The position numbers were made by a program, and so were the translations under genes. From assembly GCA_047967505.1 (NCBI GenBank), contig CM106539.1: a stretch of DNA of 64,000 bases. One strand, given 5' to 3'. Position 1 is the first letter of the stretch. Each line of letters opens with the position of its first letter. Positions 9,256-20,289 of the stretch are shown piece by piece. The notes under the pieces are model-generated. The model was not told the origin of the DNA, did not search any database, and worked only from the letters and a program-made list of their open reading frames with translations. Source of the DNA: Dipteris shenzhenensis (taxonomy: Eukaryota > Polypodiophyta > Polypodiopsida > Gleicheniales).

Positions 9256-11969
9256 GAACAAAGAAACACTAAAGTCTGATAAGCAAGCAATAACGTACTA
9301 CTTTGCTAGATTATGCTAGTGGAAAAACTAGTTCATTACTTGCAAACTATAGGAAGGAACCACATAATAACATAAGAGGGGGGACATAATATGTAACTAG
9401 AGAAATAGAATTTGAGTAGGGATGGAAATCCATTCCTTATATCATAGGAGTGTGTGGGCAATGCAAGTCAATAATAATTCAAAATAAATAAACAAAATTT
9501 TGAATTTACCCATGCAATAAAGTGGAATAAAGTAAAAGCAAGTCATTAAAGCCACACAATAGAAGAATTTAGTTGACTTGAAGGAGAAAAACAAACATGG
9601 CATGAAATAATGAAAATAGAAAAGGGGACTGGAGGATGAGATCCAAGTTAACCTTATAGTTCATGGAAAACGTTGGAATAGAGCAAAAGGAGTTTTGAAC
9701 AAAAGATCATTTATAAAGCATGGAAGAATTCATAAAGGTAAGGAATACAAAAAAAGTTTCTAGTGCTAACATTAAACAACCTCTTGCATCATTGTCTTGC
9801 TGAAGAGTTGAGCTAGGAAGGGAAGGTTCACAAGAATAATAATGCCATATATGCAGCCAAGTGGCATTAATTTAAGCATAATGAAGGAAGATAAAGTTGC
9901 ATCATAGCATGTACCCATTAAAGGTCCATTACTATTTCTTTAAAAAATTAAAGATTCAGTACTCCTGGTAGTAGTATAGCATAGAAGGGGCATTTTGGTA
10001 GCCAAACAAAGTTTCAATAGTGTCTAATATGAAGAGACGACAAGTGCCTTACATGGAGTGGTGATAATGAGGATATTCTTATTTAAGGTGGTGGATAATA
10101 CCAAGGTAAAATAAATTAACATAAGACCATAGCAAGAGCATGGTTAGTTTAGTAAACCAAAAAAGGGTACAATTGAACGAAAGCCATTCAAAATGGAACA
10201 TTGTTAGACTTAATTCAAACCTTCAAATAGAAAAACATTCAACTAAAGCTAGCAAAAGGAAGTCTAATAATAAAACTTTCTCTCTTTCTTAGATAATTGG
10301 CCAAGTTGAAGGTAAGGTAAAAAATAACAAAAAATGTTTTAAAAATATGAAAAAAGGAAAACTATCAATTTGTTTTCTCTTTAGAAATCCAAGGAGAATA
10401 ATTTCTAAGCAAAGAGAGAAAAGTCTATAATAAAATAAGAAGTTAACATTTTACACATTCCTCAAAGTTTTTGTCTTATTACAGGAAGAAGTAGCTAAGT
10501 TAAACAATTCATGGGATAAGAAAAGAGAAGTTAAGTTAAAGCTCGCTCAAGAAAATAAGAAAAGTTCTCAGAATGACCAAAAGAGAATAACGAGAAGGAT
10601 CCATGCACACTAGGGTGTATATTCTACTGGCAAGAACCTAGTACTATGGTATTAGTATGCTAACTGGAGTTATTGCATGCATGGATTCTCATGTGACATA
10701 GTTGCAGACTCTTGCAAATACAATTGTCATCATTCTAGATTCTGAACTTCATTAGGCCAGTTTAAGCTTTCATTTTTTGTTAGAGAGCGGATGTCGACTT
10801 AACATATGTTCACTCCAAAGGACAACAACATGTCGGCCAGAGAAAGGTCTATGTTTGGTTTAAGTTTTCATCTCTGCTAGACAAAGAAGAAGCGTACGTG
10901 GGCCTGAGATTAGCGTGCATTGGCTAGAGAGTAGATGTTCATAGAGAGCAGTGCATGTTGGCTAGAGTGCAGACGTTTGGTTTACGCTTTCGGCTTTGTA
11001 GGGCCTATCAAAAAAAGGTACCTCTCTCTCTCTCTCTCTACTGGGGTACTTAAAACAAGAAGAGGTAAAATAGTTGCCTTTCTTATAACCCTTATGAGCC
11101 ACCTCAGAATAAGGAACACCACTAATGCCTTGCTAAAGTTGCTTGGGTTTCCTAGTAGAATGGGGTGTATTACAAAACTGATTTTCCAACAGTACTGTAC
11201 TCCTTTTAAGTGATGATTTTTTTGTAGATTTTAAGCAAGTGTTCGAGTCTTCTTCTTTTAGGAACTTTGCCTTGGCATGCAACTTTGGTGATTTCATAGG
11301 ACTGAATTGTAATCTGTAATCCTATTCAATATGACTTTTGCTATTACTTATGACTAAACTGTAACTTGTTTAAAACAAGTTGAAAAATGTCTCTGAAAAG
11401 AAACCTGAGGTCACTTGGAAACCAAAAAAGTCGTGACAATCTCGCCTTTAGTCCCTTTCCATTCCAATCAGGGTGAAGCCAAGGTGGAAATTCTTCCTTA
11501 AAGCTAAGCTAAGACTATACAATGACATGGAGGACTGGATGCAGGAAACCTGGGGAAGCCAAGACAAGGCAAGCCGTTGAGGCTACCACATTGTTAGTCT
11601 AAAGAAGGAGTTTTATGAAGACTTTATGTGTGTATATAGAATGATATACCAATCGAATATAGTTATGAACAATGAGTTAAGCACGATTTTGGCCAGAGCA
11701 TATGTTGTAGCTACTAATGGCATTGAGGTGGATTAGAAAGATTTTGCCCACCATCGAGAAATGAATAAGAGGAGTGGTAGTCAAGAGCACATATATCAAA
11801 TAGGAACACGATGTAGGAACCCCTTGGAAGCCACTAAAAAGGAACACCCTCAATAGTGCATTATGCCGACCTTGACTGTTGAACAAGAAAATGTGATATC
11901 TAATTGGATGAGGAAGGTGGAGGAGGAGAGAATAAAACTACTTTGGAATTAGAGGTAGCTGTTATTAGT
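9256..11969. other. AT-rich intergenic, nothing recognised
   Basis: No frame longer than 92 codons. The 10935-11213 plus frame spans a (CT)n run at about 11023-11039 and has no domain. Minus frame 11677-11886 is likewise unrecognised. No LTR, PBS or RNA gene signature was seen. Confidence 0.45.
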
Positions 11970-12811
11970 ACATGTGTGGATGAAGGTAGAAAATTAAAGG
12001 AGTGGTTAAAATCTACAAAACTAAACCACTATGAATGGTAGAAACGGTCCTTTAGCAAAACATCATCCTTCCAACAAAGGAGATTAATCAGTGAAGATCA
12101 GAGCTGGCATGATGCATGTCACACAATGGAGTAAGGCAATGTGACTTATGATTGTTGATGCAATCATTCATCCACAATTGGAACAAAATACATAGACAAA
12201 AAAGAGCCACCACCTTAATTTAGTGCACCTTGCTCTATTGTAATTAGAGATTTGTCCATGCTTGGATTGGTACATCATGCATTTGAGAGCCACCCACCAT
12301 TACTCAGTTCATCCCATGACTTATGCACCACTTGCAAAATGGTCAAGTTGATGCCTTGAACTCAAGGTTCTCCCATTGAGGATGCTTTCTACCCATGCAC
12401 CACTCAATCATACAATCTTCTCGTTGCGATGTTCGTACATCTCTCCACCATGCCGATTTTGGTTGTTGATGAAACCACTCATCTTCACTTGGAATGGAAT
12501 ACATAGACAACAAGGAGGTGTAGGTACTCAGTTCAGTGCACCTTCCTCTATTCATTATTTGATAGCCACACACCATCACTTTGTTCGTTCTTATGACCTA
12601 TGTGTCACATACTAAATGGCCACTTGATGCCTTAAACTCATGGTCCTCTCATAGAGGATGCTTCTACCCATGTGTAGATTGTCCTACAATCACCACTTTG
12701 ATGTTCATATATCTCCACCATGCCCCTTATGGTTGTTGATTGGAACATTATCCATAGACAACAAAGTGTCACTACCTTAATTTAGTGCACCTTGCTAATA
12801 TGAGAACCTTC
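11970..12811 (+). repeat. Dispersed ~0.9-kb repeat, copy 2
   Basis: This matches 4244-5147 in the same orientation, from ACATG.GTGGAT.AAGGTAG at the start to AATATGAGAACCTTC at the end. It is shorter by about 60 bp because of small deletions, the clearest at about 12277 where CATGCAT joins directly to TTGAGAGCCAC. The internal ~280-bp tandem structure is shared, so that duplication predates dispersal. Confidence 0.75.
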
Positions 12812-15025
12812 TATGAATATCTTTCTTACTCATGCAACATTTTAAAACATGCTATCCTTTATATCTTCAAAGAGCTAGGGGAAATTAGAACATAGATAAG
12901 ATTTGAACAATTCACATCATGAATTGGAATTTGGAAGCTCTTAAACATAATTTTAAAGAAACCCATGCAAACTCAATAATAGGAACTATGTCTAGAAAAG
13001 ATCATCGCTAATCATCTCTTTCAGATCGTTTTCCACATCCTTGAGCATGGTTGATTTCAAAGTCATAAACTACCTCAAAAAGCATAATTAGACTATTACA
13101 TTTAAAAAGGTGACATTAATGACTTTATAGCTTCCACATGCTTTGCTAATTTTTTTTAAGTAGCCGACATTAATGACTTTATAGCTTCCACATCCTTTGC
13201 TATTTTTTTAAAAGTAGCCTACTCGAAAGGGATTATAGATGCCTACTCCAAAGGAGGAATTATAGAAGATAAACAATTTCATGCAATGTGATTTTTTAAG
13301 GGAAAATATTTCTCTCTTCATGTTCACATATAATTTCATGTCATTTTGTGCCAATAGTACTTTAGCAAAGTAGTATCATGCTCTTTTTTTCAATTTTCAA
13401 GAACGTTCTGACATAGAATAGTGTTCAAAGACCATAAAAAAGGGACAACATTATAGTAGTAGATAGGGCAATCCTTGATAGTGTTATCTAATGATTGTTA
13501 CTCATTTAAGACCCTTCAACAAGTTCAATCGCTTTTGAGATTCTTGGACTTATTCTAGAGCTTTGTACGTATACACTCTTGCTTTATAATTCACTCTTTC
13601 TCTTCATCATGGATGTTTCAATATTAATGTAGCTTCTTGAATTCACATTAAGCTATTCACTTACTAAGATAATATAGCCAATTTACAACCAAGGTAAAAA
13701 ACAAGCATGGGAACGCATTTATGAAAGTGTAGATCAATGGGCACATATTTCTTCATATAGAGTTCTAAATAGTACCCTTGCTACCTTCTTTAGGGAGAAT
13801 TGATCAAATTTGAAGTTTTAAAAATTAGCCCATATCTTGGGTGAATTTATCAAATTTTGGAGCTCTTAATATCAGCCCAACCAACCTAAAGAAGCCTCTA
13901 AATTTGCCATGGGGCTAAAATTAGCCCCTAATTTTTTCCAGGTTACAGCAAGTATAGCTAACCAAAGTAGATAACAATGGCATGCTCGTTTCAAGTCCAT
14001 GTTGAATGATACAAGTTCAAGGTATTAATATTGAGGGAGTATTGAATTTGACATGATGTCATTCTATGCTTCCAATCGTAACCCACATGTGAAAAGCACT
14101 AAACAGTGCAATATCGAACATGGATTTACATGTATAGGTCTACATCATGTTTTCATGTCCTTGATCCATGAAAATACTAATAGTTACTTGTAACACTTTC
14201 AAATTTGTGGTCATAATTTGTTTTTGTAAAGAGCTAGTCAAGCCATTTAGCTTTTTCCCATTGATGCTTTTGTTCTAGTAAATTTACATTCAACTTAAAA
14301 AATGAAATCAAAGAAAATAGACTAGTACATAGGAATAAATGCATTTTATTTAGTTTCAACATGTAGGAAAGTTGAAATTTTATAATTCTATGATAACTTG
14401 AGAGTAGCGTAATTGCTCTTTAGAATACAATCCAATAGATGAAACCTATGTTAAAGCTTTAATTGGATGTTAAAGACTACCTTACACATGATAAAAGTTA
14501 CTTTTTGCTATCAAAAAGGTAATTCATCACATGATACCCCTTAAGGAGCTCTACAAATTCAAAATTCTAGCTTGCCATATGCCAAGTACAATGATTTGAG
14601 GATAAGATATTTGTACAAAATAAAAAGAAGTGTCATTTTGTTATCGAGAGATCCTTCATCCATGCACTATAATGTGCAATAATGTATTTGCAATTTAAAA
14701 AAACAAAAACACGAAGAAGTCCCAAATTCCTAGGAAACAACACATGTGCGAAAGGCTAAAGGCTCGCTAAAGGACACAAAGACGGGCTGAGAGCTCAATC
14801 TATATCCATGACTACGTTATTTCATGAGAATACAACAATCAAAGTAACACAATGTTGTGTTTGATCAATGATGTACGAAAGGGTAGTTCCTAGATGCATT
14901 CTAAGTGGCATGAACATGTGCACTGACATATCGAAAATGTCAAGATGATGGGAGAGTGTCATCAACGGTATGGGTATGGATTCCTTCTTTTTTTCAAGCT
15001 TCATTATATTTGGTTGGTCTTGCAA
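12812..15025. other. AT-rich intergenic with two small repeat structures
   Basis: At 13112-13213 a 54-bp unit (GACATTAATGACTTTATAGC...) is tandemly duplicated. At 13785-13928 a small fold-back occurs: CTTCTTTAGG (13785-13794) is inverted as CCTAAAGAAG (13885-13894) around two ~46-bp direct repeats, followed by a GGGGCTA-AAAT-TAGCCCC hairpin at 13911-13928. No gene recognised. Confidence 0.55.
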
Positions 15026-15145
15026 GTGTGAGTGCACGTGTGTGTGTGTTGCATGTGTACACACACACCACGCACACACACATACACACACATGTATATG
15101 TACATATACACATGTACATATAAATATACATATGCATCTACATAA

Positions 15146-15218
<73 letters not shown>

Positions 15219-15220
15219 TG
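15026..15220. repeat. Compound microsatellite (GT)n (CA)n (GA)n
   Basis: GTGTGTGTGT near 15041, ACACACAC runs at 15058-15092, a (CA) run at 15149-15177 and a (GA) run at 15194-15218, with TATA/CATA linkers. The frames across it encode only low-complexity Cys/Val or His/Thr strings and are not genes. Confidence 0.9.
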
Positions 15221-15412
15221 TACCTAGTTTGATGTCGCTATATTCATGAGGTTCAATGTATAAATGGGCCCTTTTGAAGCAATAAGTTGTTGTAATGATG
15301 GGTTGTTGTTTTGTAGAATCATGCCTTTCTTTGGGAGGCAGGTGGGAAACAAAGACATAACACTCCAAATCCATACAAGAGGGTCCACGCGTATGCATGG
15401 AAAGATAAATAT

Positions 15413-15541
15413 GCTAGTCTTCACATATAATTCATTGTTTCAATTATACATCTTTAAGAAATATGTTTCTTAAAGAAATATGCTAATCTTCAAAGATAAT
15501 TCATTGTTTCAACGATACATCTTTAAGAAATATGTCTCTTA
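15413..15541. repeat. 69-bp tandem duplication
   Basis: Two adjacent copies start GCTAGTCTTCACATATAATT (15413) and GCTAATCTTCAAAGATAATT (15482). Both run through TTCATTGTTTCAA and ATACATCTTTAAGAAATATG. A few substitutions separate them. Confidence 0.8.
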
Positions 15542-16110
15542 AGTTTATAATATAATTATTTTTAGATGTAGGAGAACTACAATGGCAATGAGAAGGAATG
15601 GATGGGAGCATATTTTATCATTAGGCATTGTTTGTTTCTTTTGTTTCCATTCCTATTGAATGGGTGGGAAAAGGAATTTTTTCTCGAAGGAGGGCACTTG
15701 TGATTTTTGTCTCTAATGTGTGGCCATTTTATTTGTTTTATGGAAACTCAATATATAAAGTAATAGATAATGGAGTTTATAAGGAAGAAAGAGAGAAGTT
15801 TGAGTTTGACACATTGATCTCTATTTTGGAATTGATAAAACAAAGACTTGTCTTAGTATGAGAGAGTGTGTAGGTGATGCATTGGGCTTTTCAAACAATT
15901 TTTAAGGGCATTTTTGGTGTTGCTTGCTGACATCAAAGTGGGGAATGGCTAGTGGGGAGTTCTGTCGTAGGGTGGATTTGAAGGCGTCATTGTCTATTAG
16001 TTGGTGATAAGGAGTTTGTGGAGGATGTAACCATAGGTGATGGGGAGGGAGGGTAAGTTGGTTGGGGTGCTTGAAAGATTGGTTTTGAGGAGATGTGTGT
16101 GTGTGTGTGC

Positions 16111-16142
<32 letters not shown>

Positions 16143-16411
16143 TTTCATGTCGAGGTACAAATTGGGAGTTGAGATGACCATGAGATGCTCGTAAAGGATA
16201 CACACACAAAACAATACGAACTAAAGCCCGAACTACCAAGCTCCATGTAGGTTTACAAAACTTGGTGGGGAAGGATGGCTTATATGTGGAGAGAGAAAGG
16301 GAGGTTTTGTATCACGGTACAAACTCGGAGCAGAAACGACTCATGAAACGGTGATATGTATGAGAGAGAGAGAGAGAGAGGATTAGTCAAAAGAGCACTT
16401 AAGTGGAAAAG
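15542..16411. other. 5' intergenic of the receptor kinase gene
   Basis: No recognisable gene. (GT)n followed by (GA)n lies at about 16093-16142, and a further (GA) run at 16362-16380. The GA-rich character continues into the kinase 5' leader. GAGA-type repeats are common in plant promoters, but a role here is only inference. Confidence 0.5.
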
Positions 16412-16442
16412 CCACGTGGAAGGGAGAGGAGGGAGTATAAGG
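16412..16442 (+). promoter_or_regulatory. G-box and TATA-like element of the receptor kinase gene
   Basis: CCACGTGG (16412-16419) contains the CACGTG G-box core bound by bZIP/bHLH factors. TATAAGG (16436-16442) lies 71 bp before the first ATG (16513), a plausible TATA distance for a short purine-rich leader. Both are seen in sequence; use as a promoter is inferred from position. Confidence 0.5.
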
Positions 16443-16512
16443 GGAGGGAGGAGGGGGAGGAAGGGCAAAACGAGAAGCTGTTGTTGAGAGAGAGCCTTTA
16501 CTGGTGCGTCAA

Positions 16513-19146
16513 ATGCAGCGACCGCCGAAAGGGGCGGAGCGCCGGCCAGGAGGGGCGGCGCCGCTCCTCTGTCTAATCCTAGCGCCGCTCTTTCTACGCC
16601 TGTGCGGGGGCGGCGCCACCCCTCCATCGGAGGCAGCGGCCCCGTTTTCGTTTAACGAGTGCGGCCAAAAGCCGAATGCCGCCACCATTTTCCTCTCCGC
16701 CGGCAATTTCACCTTGGGCTGCCACCCCTCAACCTCCTCCCGGAACTCCTTCATTCTCGCCATCGCCTTCTCCTCCTCCCCCTTCACCCCCGCTTGGATC
16801 GCCAACCTCCTCCACCCCCTCCCCCCAAACTCCTCCCTCTCCCTCTCCCCCCTTGGCCTCCTCTCCCTCTCCCATCCCTCCTCCTCCCTCCCCGCTTGGC
16901 AACCTCCTGTCTCTCATATCCACCTCGTCTCCCTCCTCCCCTCTGGCAATCTCCTCCTCCTTGACTCCTCCAATTTCACCCTCTGGCAGAGCTTCGATTA
17001 CCCCCAATCTCTCCTCCTCCCCCTTCAATCCCTCCGCCCCCCCTTGCACCTCCTCTCTGGATCCTTTTCTCTCGCCCTCCTCCCCGCCGGTTTTGTTTTT
17101 TTTGCCACCCTCTCGGATTCGCTTGCTCCCCTCCCCTACTACGTTCGTGGTTTTGATTCCGATCCTGCTTCCCTTGACTACGTCCTCAGCAGCAGCAGCA
17201 CCCCTTGCAACCAGACTCTCCTCGAGCTTTCCGCCGATGGGTCCTCCTTGTCCCTCCAACAGACCGGCACTTCCCCTCAATGCAATCTTTCCAAGAAGAT
17301 CCAAATTACCAAGTTCGGATCTCCTCACGAGCAGGTCACCATCGATTTCCTCCGGCTTGATTCCGACGGAAATCTGCGAGGCTATAAATTTGAGAATGAG
17401 GTGTGGAATGCGAGATTTAGCCTGTTTTCTAGTAATGGACTTGGAACTTGCCGTCTTCCCGGTGTATGCGGTCCTTACGGCATTTGCACTTCCTCTTCGA
17501 ATGACGCTCCGGAATGCAGTTGTCCCGGGAATTCGGCTTCAAATCAAACCGCAGATCCAATCTTCCTCCCAATAAACAGTTCTGATCCGAGACAAGGGTG
17601 CTCCCCGACCCGTCCCCTTAATTGCACTCTCCTCGGAGAAGAGTCACAATATTTCTTAGAAATCGAAAGAGCAGACTACTTTGCCAATGATGCACTCTCA
17701 CAGAACTTGTCGTCCAGCTCGCAAGAAGATTGTATAACGTCGTGCGCATCAAATTGCTCTTGCACAGCGGCGTTCTACAGAACCCAATCCAAAGCATGCT
17801 TTCATTACGAACAGGTCATGTCGATCATTCAGTCGGCAAACTCAAGCTACCTCGCATTTCTGAAGGTTCAGAATATTTCCGGACCTCCCAGCGTCGATAT
17901 CAGTCCTGGACCGGGCCACGCATCAGGCAAGATGATGTTTATCGTGGGCATCAGCGTGGGCTGTACTGCCGCCCTCGTTTGTCTTATTTCGTCTGGGCTC
18001 TGCATCTTCTGCAGGAGAAAGAAAAAATTTGGCACCATGGCACTGGAACAGAACAGTTTTGTCGGTACTTTGCATGGACAGCCTAGACAGTTCACTTTTA
18101 CGGAGCTGCAGCAGGCAACAACGGAGTTCAATCGCAAACTTGGTAGTGGCTTCGGTTCGGTGTACAAGGGCACTCTGTCCGATGGTTCGCACGTCGCGGT
18201 CAAACAACTGGAGAGTTCCAGGAAAGGATTGAAAGAATTCCGAGCCGAAGTGACGGCTCTCGGCAACATCAAAGACCAGAATTTGGTGCGCCTGAAAGGG
18301 TTCTGTGCCGAAGGATCGCACCGCCTGCTGGTTTACGAATACATGGCCAACGGATCACTGGATGGTTGGATTTTCCAGCGGCCGAAGGAAGCGCCAGCTG
18401 GTCTTGGGCTAGATTGGAACGCTCGATTCCAAATAGCATTAGATGTTGCGCGTGGGTTAGTCTTTTTGCACGAAGAGTCGAGGGAAAGGATCATCCACCT
18501 CGATCTCAAACCGCAGAACATTCTTCTGGACGACAAATTCGTGGCGAAGCTGTCAGATTTTGGGCTGTCGAAGCTCATGGATCCGGACGAGAGCCGGGCC
18601 GTGATGCACATGCGGGGGACGCCGGGCTACATGGCGCCAGAGTGGCTACTACACACCTGTGCGACGGAGAAGAGCGATGTATACAGCTATGGGATGGTGC
18701 TCTTGGAGATATTGAGCGGGAGGAAGAACGTGGATTTGTCGAAGCACAGGGAGAGCTGGTATTTTCCAGCGCTGGCAGCGCGGAGGTACAAGGAGGGGAG
18801 GGTGAGGGAGGTGCTGGACGAGCGGCTACAAGGGGCGATGGAGGAGAAGCAGAACGAGGAGGAGGCAAGGAGGGCGATGGCAACGGCGTTCTGGTGCATA
18901 CAGGAGGAGCCGAATTTGAGGCCAGCGATGCGGAAGGTGGTGTTGATGTTGGAGGGGAAGAGGGAGGTGAAGGAGCCACCGCTGGAGTTCCAGTTTGGGG
19001 TGAGGTCGCAAGCGACGGATCATGCATTGCAGAATCCGTCGTCGTCTCCGGCAGGGTCTCTCAACATGTCTACGTCCAAATCGCTGGAGATTTGGAGCGG
19101 AAGCAAGCTCGACGATTGCAGCTTGCTCCTCTCTCCCGGTGGCTGA
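16513..19146 (+). CDS. G-type lectin S-receptor-like serine/threonine kinase
   Basis: Intact 877-residue intronless receptor-like kinase of the plasma membrane, expected to bind an extracellular ligand and phosphorylate Ser/Thr targets; ligand unknown. I start at ATG 16513 because the frame upstream opens only with GTG. Order: signal peptide (about 18-36), bulb-type lectin region with WQSFDYP at 158-164, S-locus glycoprotein/EGF-like cysteines from C313, PAN-like cysteines about 371-440, transmembrane segment 474-500 followed by CRRKKK, then the kinase. Kinase motifs: GSGFG (544-548), VAVK with K564, HLDLKPQN with catalytic D664, DFG at 682-684, APE at 708-710. The catalytic loop has Leu where RD kinases have Arg, so this is a non-RD kinase like the SD2-5 group. 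Length is usual for the family. The ectodomain codons are strongly C/T-rich. Confidence 0.95.
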   Translation: MQRPPKGAERRPGGAAPLLCLILAPLFLRLCGGGATPPSEAAAPFSFNECGQKPNAATIFLSAGNFTLGCHPSTSSRNSFILAIAFSSSPFTPAWIANLLHPLPPNSSLSLSPLGLLSLSHPSSSLPAWQPPVSHIHLVSLLPSGNLLLLDSSNFTLWQSFDYPQSLLLPLQSLRPPLHLLSGSFSLALLPAGFVFFATLSDSLAPLPYYVRGFDSDPASLDYVLSSSSTPCNQTLLELSADGSSLSLQQTGTSPQCNLSKKIQITKFGSPHEQVTIDFLRLDSDGNLRGYKFENEVWNARFSLFSSNGLGTCRLPGVCGPYGICTSSSNDAPECSCPGNSASNQTADPIFLPINSSDPRQGCSPTRPLNCTLLGEESQYFLEIERADYFANDALSQNLSSSSQEDCITSCASNCSCTAAFYRTQSKACFHYEQVMSIIQSANSSYLAFLKVQNISGPPSVDISPGPGHASGKMMFIVGISVGCTAALVCLISSGLCIFCRRKKKFGTMALEQNSFVGTLHGQPRQFTFTELQQATTEFNRKLGSGFGSVYKGTLSDGSHVAVKQLESSRKGLKEFRAEVTALGNIKDQNLVRLKGFCAEGSHRLLVYEYMANGSLDGWIFQRPKEAPAGLGLDWNARFQIALDVARGLVFLHEESRERIIHLDLKPQNILLDDKFVAKLSDFGLSKLMDPDESRAVMHMRGTPGYMAPEWLLHTCATEKSDVYSYGMVLLEILSGRKNVDLSKHRESWYFPALAARRYKEGRVREVLDERLQGAMEEKQNEEEARRAMATAFWCIQEEPNLRPAMRKVVLMLEGKREVKEPPLEFQFGVRSQATDHALQNPSSSPAGSLNMSTSKSLEIWSGSKLDDCSLLLSPGG

Positions 19147-20069
19147 TCAAATTCATCCATCCATTTTTCCATTCTCGCCAGCTTCCGGCATCGATCATCC
19201 GCTAACCAACGTGCAAATCAGCAGCTTGCCGTTGACGAACTAATTTCACGTCGTAGACGGAGCTTTTTCAGTGTTCACGTGACGGACTTTTCGATATGTT
19301 TTTTCTCATTCGACGGACTTTTCGATTGCTGCTGCAGCACGCCCATCATCAACAATCAATATTGGATCAACGTTCGCGTACGTAGCTGCTGTTGCTGTGT
19401 GCATGCGTTGCGGTGTGGCGGTAGCCGGTCCGCATTCGTGGCTGTCTATTTCGTCATTGAATATCTGTCGGCAGGTGTAATTTACTTTGTTTGAACTTTG
19501 GAGGCTTGAAAGGTTTGGCTATGGCAGAACGTCGTAGGAAGCATTATTATGAATTCAATTGAATTGTTGCCTACTCGTCTCCAGCCATGAATGCCTTTTC
19601 TGTTGCGTCTCACGACTAATTTTCAAATTTCAGATCCACATGATTCAGCAAACAAATATATTATTCTTCACAAAGAGCACTGAACTCTTGAATATTACAA
19701 TAATATATTATTTCTTGCTTAAAACTTTCTCCATGATCGAGAAAAGCGGAATCTCGTCATGTTGAACATTTTGTTGGCCGGCCTGTCTCGCACGTACTCT
19801 TGCAACGCTTTGTTCTCAGTGCTCACTAAATGTGCACTCATAGTATTTTTTTTAAACAATGTGTTGAGTATTTTACGGGAAGTTCTAATTGGAGGCTCTA
19901 TAGAGTTCGAGATGAGAAAAATACTGTATTTTTGAAATTAGCATTTTGATTTTTATAAACTTGCTATCTCCATCCCTTTTTTTTTCTCCCCTTTCTCTCT
20001 CTTCCGTCCCATTTTTTTTCTCCCCTTTCTCTCTCTTCCCTCTTCTCTCTTCCTCTTCCTATTTGCATC

Positions 20070-20106
<37 letters not shown>

Positions 20107-20289
20107 TGGGCAGGCCACATGAATGAAATTCATCTTGTTTTCCTCTTTTACACACGCATTTCCTTGTCCCGCCATGTCCCCCATACATAAAAATTTACCC
20201 AAAATGACAATAAGATTTGTCTCCAAAATGTTTATTTTTAAAAAAAGGAAGTTAGTTTGCCTTAAAAACATAATAACCAAGGTTGGCTT
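19147..20289. other. 3' flank of the receptor kinase gene; CT-rich runs
   Basis: Probable 3' UTR and intergenic DNA. AATATATTA-type AT-rich stretches around 19690-19710 could serve polyadenylation, but no definite signal stands out. A pyrimidine-rich block at about 19975-20104 ends in a long (TC)n run. No gene recognised. Confidence 0.5.

Noticed and set aside
14822-15398. Cys/Val- and His/Thr-rich frames over the microsatellites
   Set aside because: They are translations of (GT)n, (CA)n and (GA)n runs only.
16504-16512. Upstream GTG-led start giving 880 residues for the kinase
   Set aside because: GTG is not a normal plant nuclear start; the first ATG at 16513 gives a proper signal peptide.
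16729-17328. 199-codon minus-strand frame opposite the receptor kinase ectodomain
   Set aside because: Gly/Glu low complexity caused by the pyrimidine-rich coding strand; no promoter or domain. The plus-strand kinase explains it.
18575-19027. 150-codon Ser/Pro-rich minus frame opposite the kinase 3' end
   Set aside because: Shadow of the GC-rich kinase coding strand; the plus frame has all kinase motifs.
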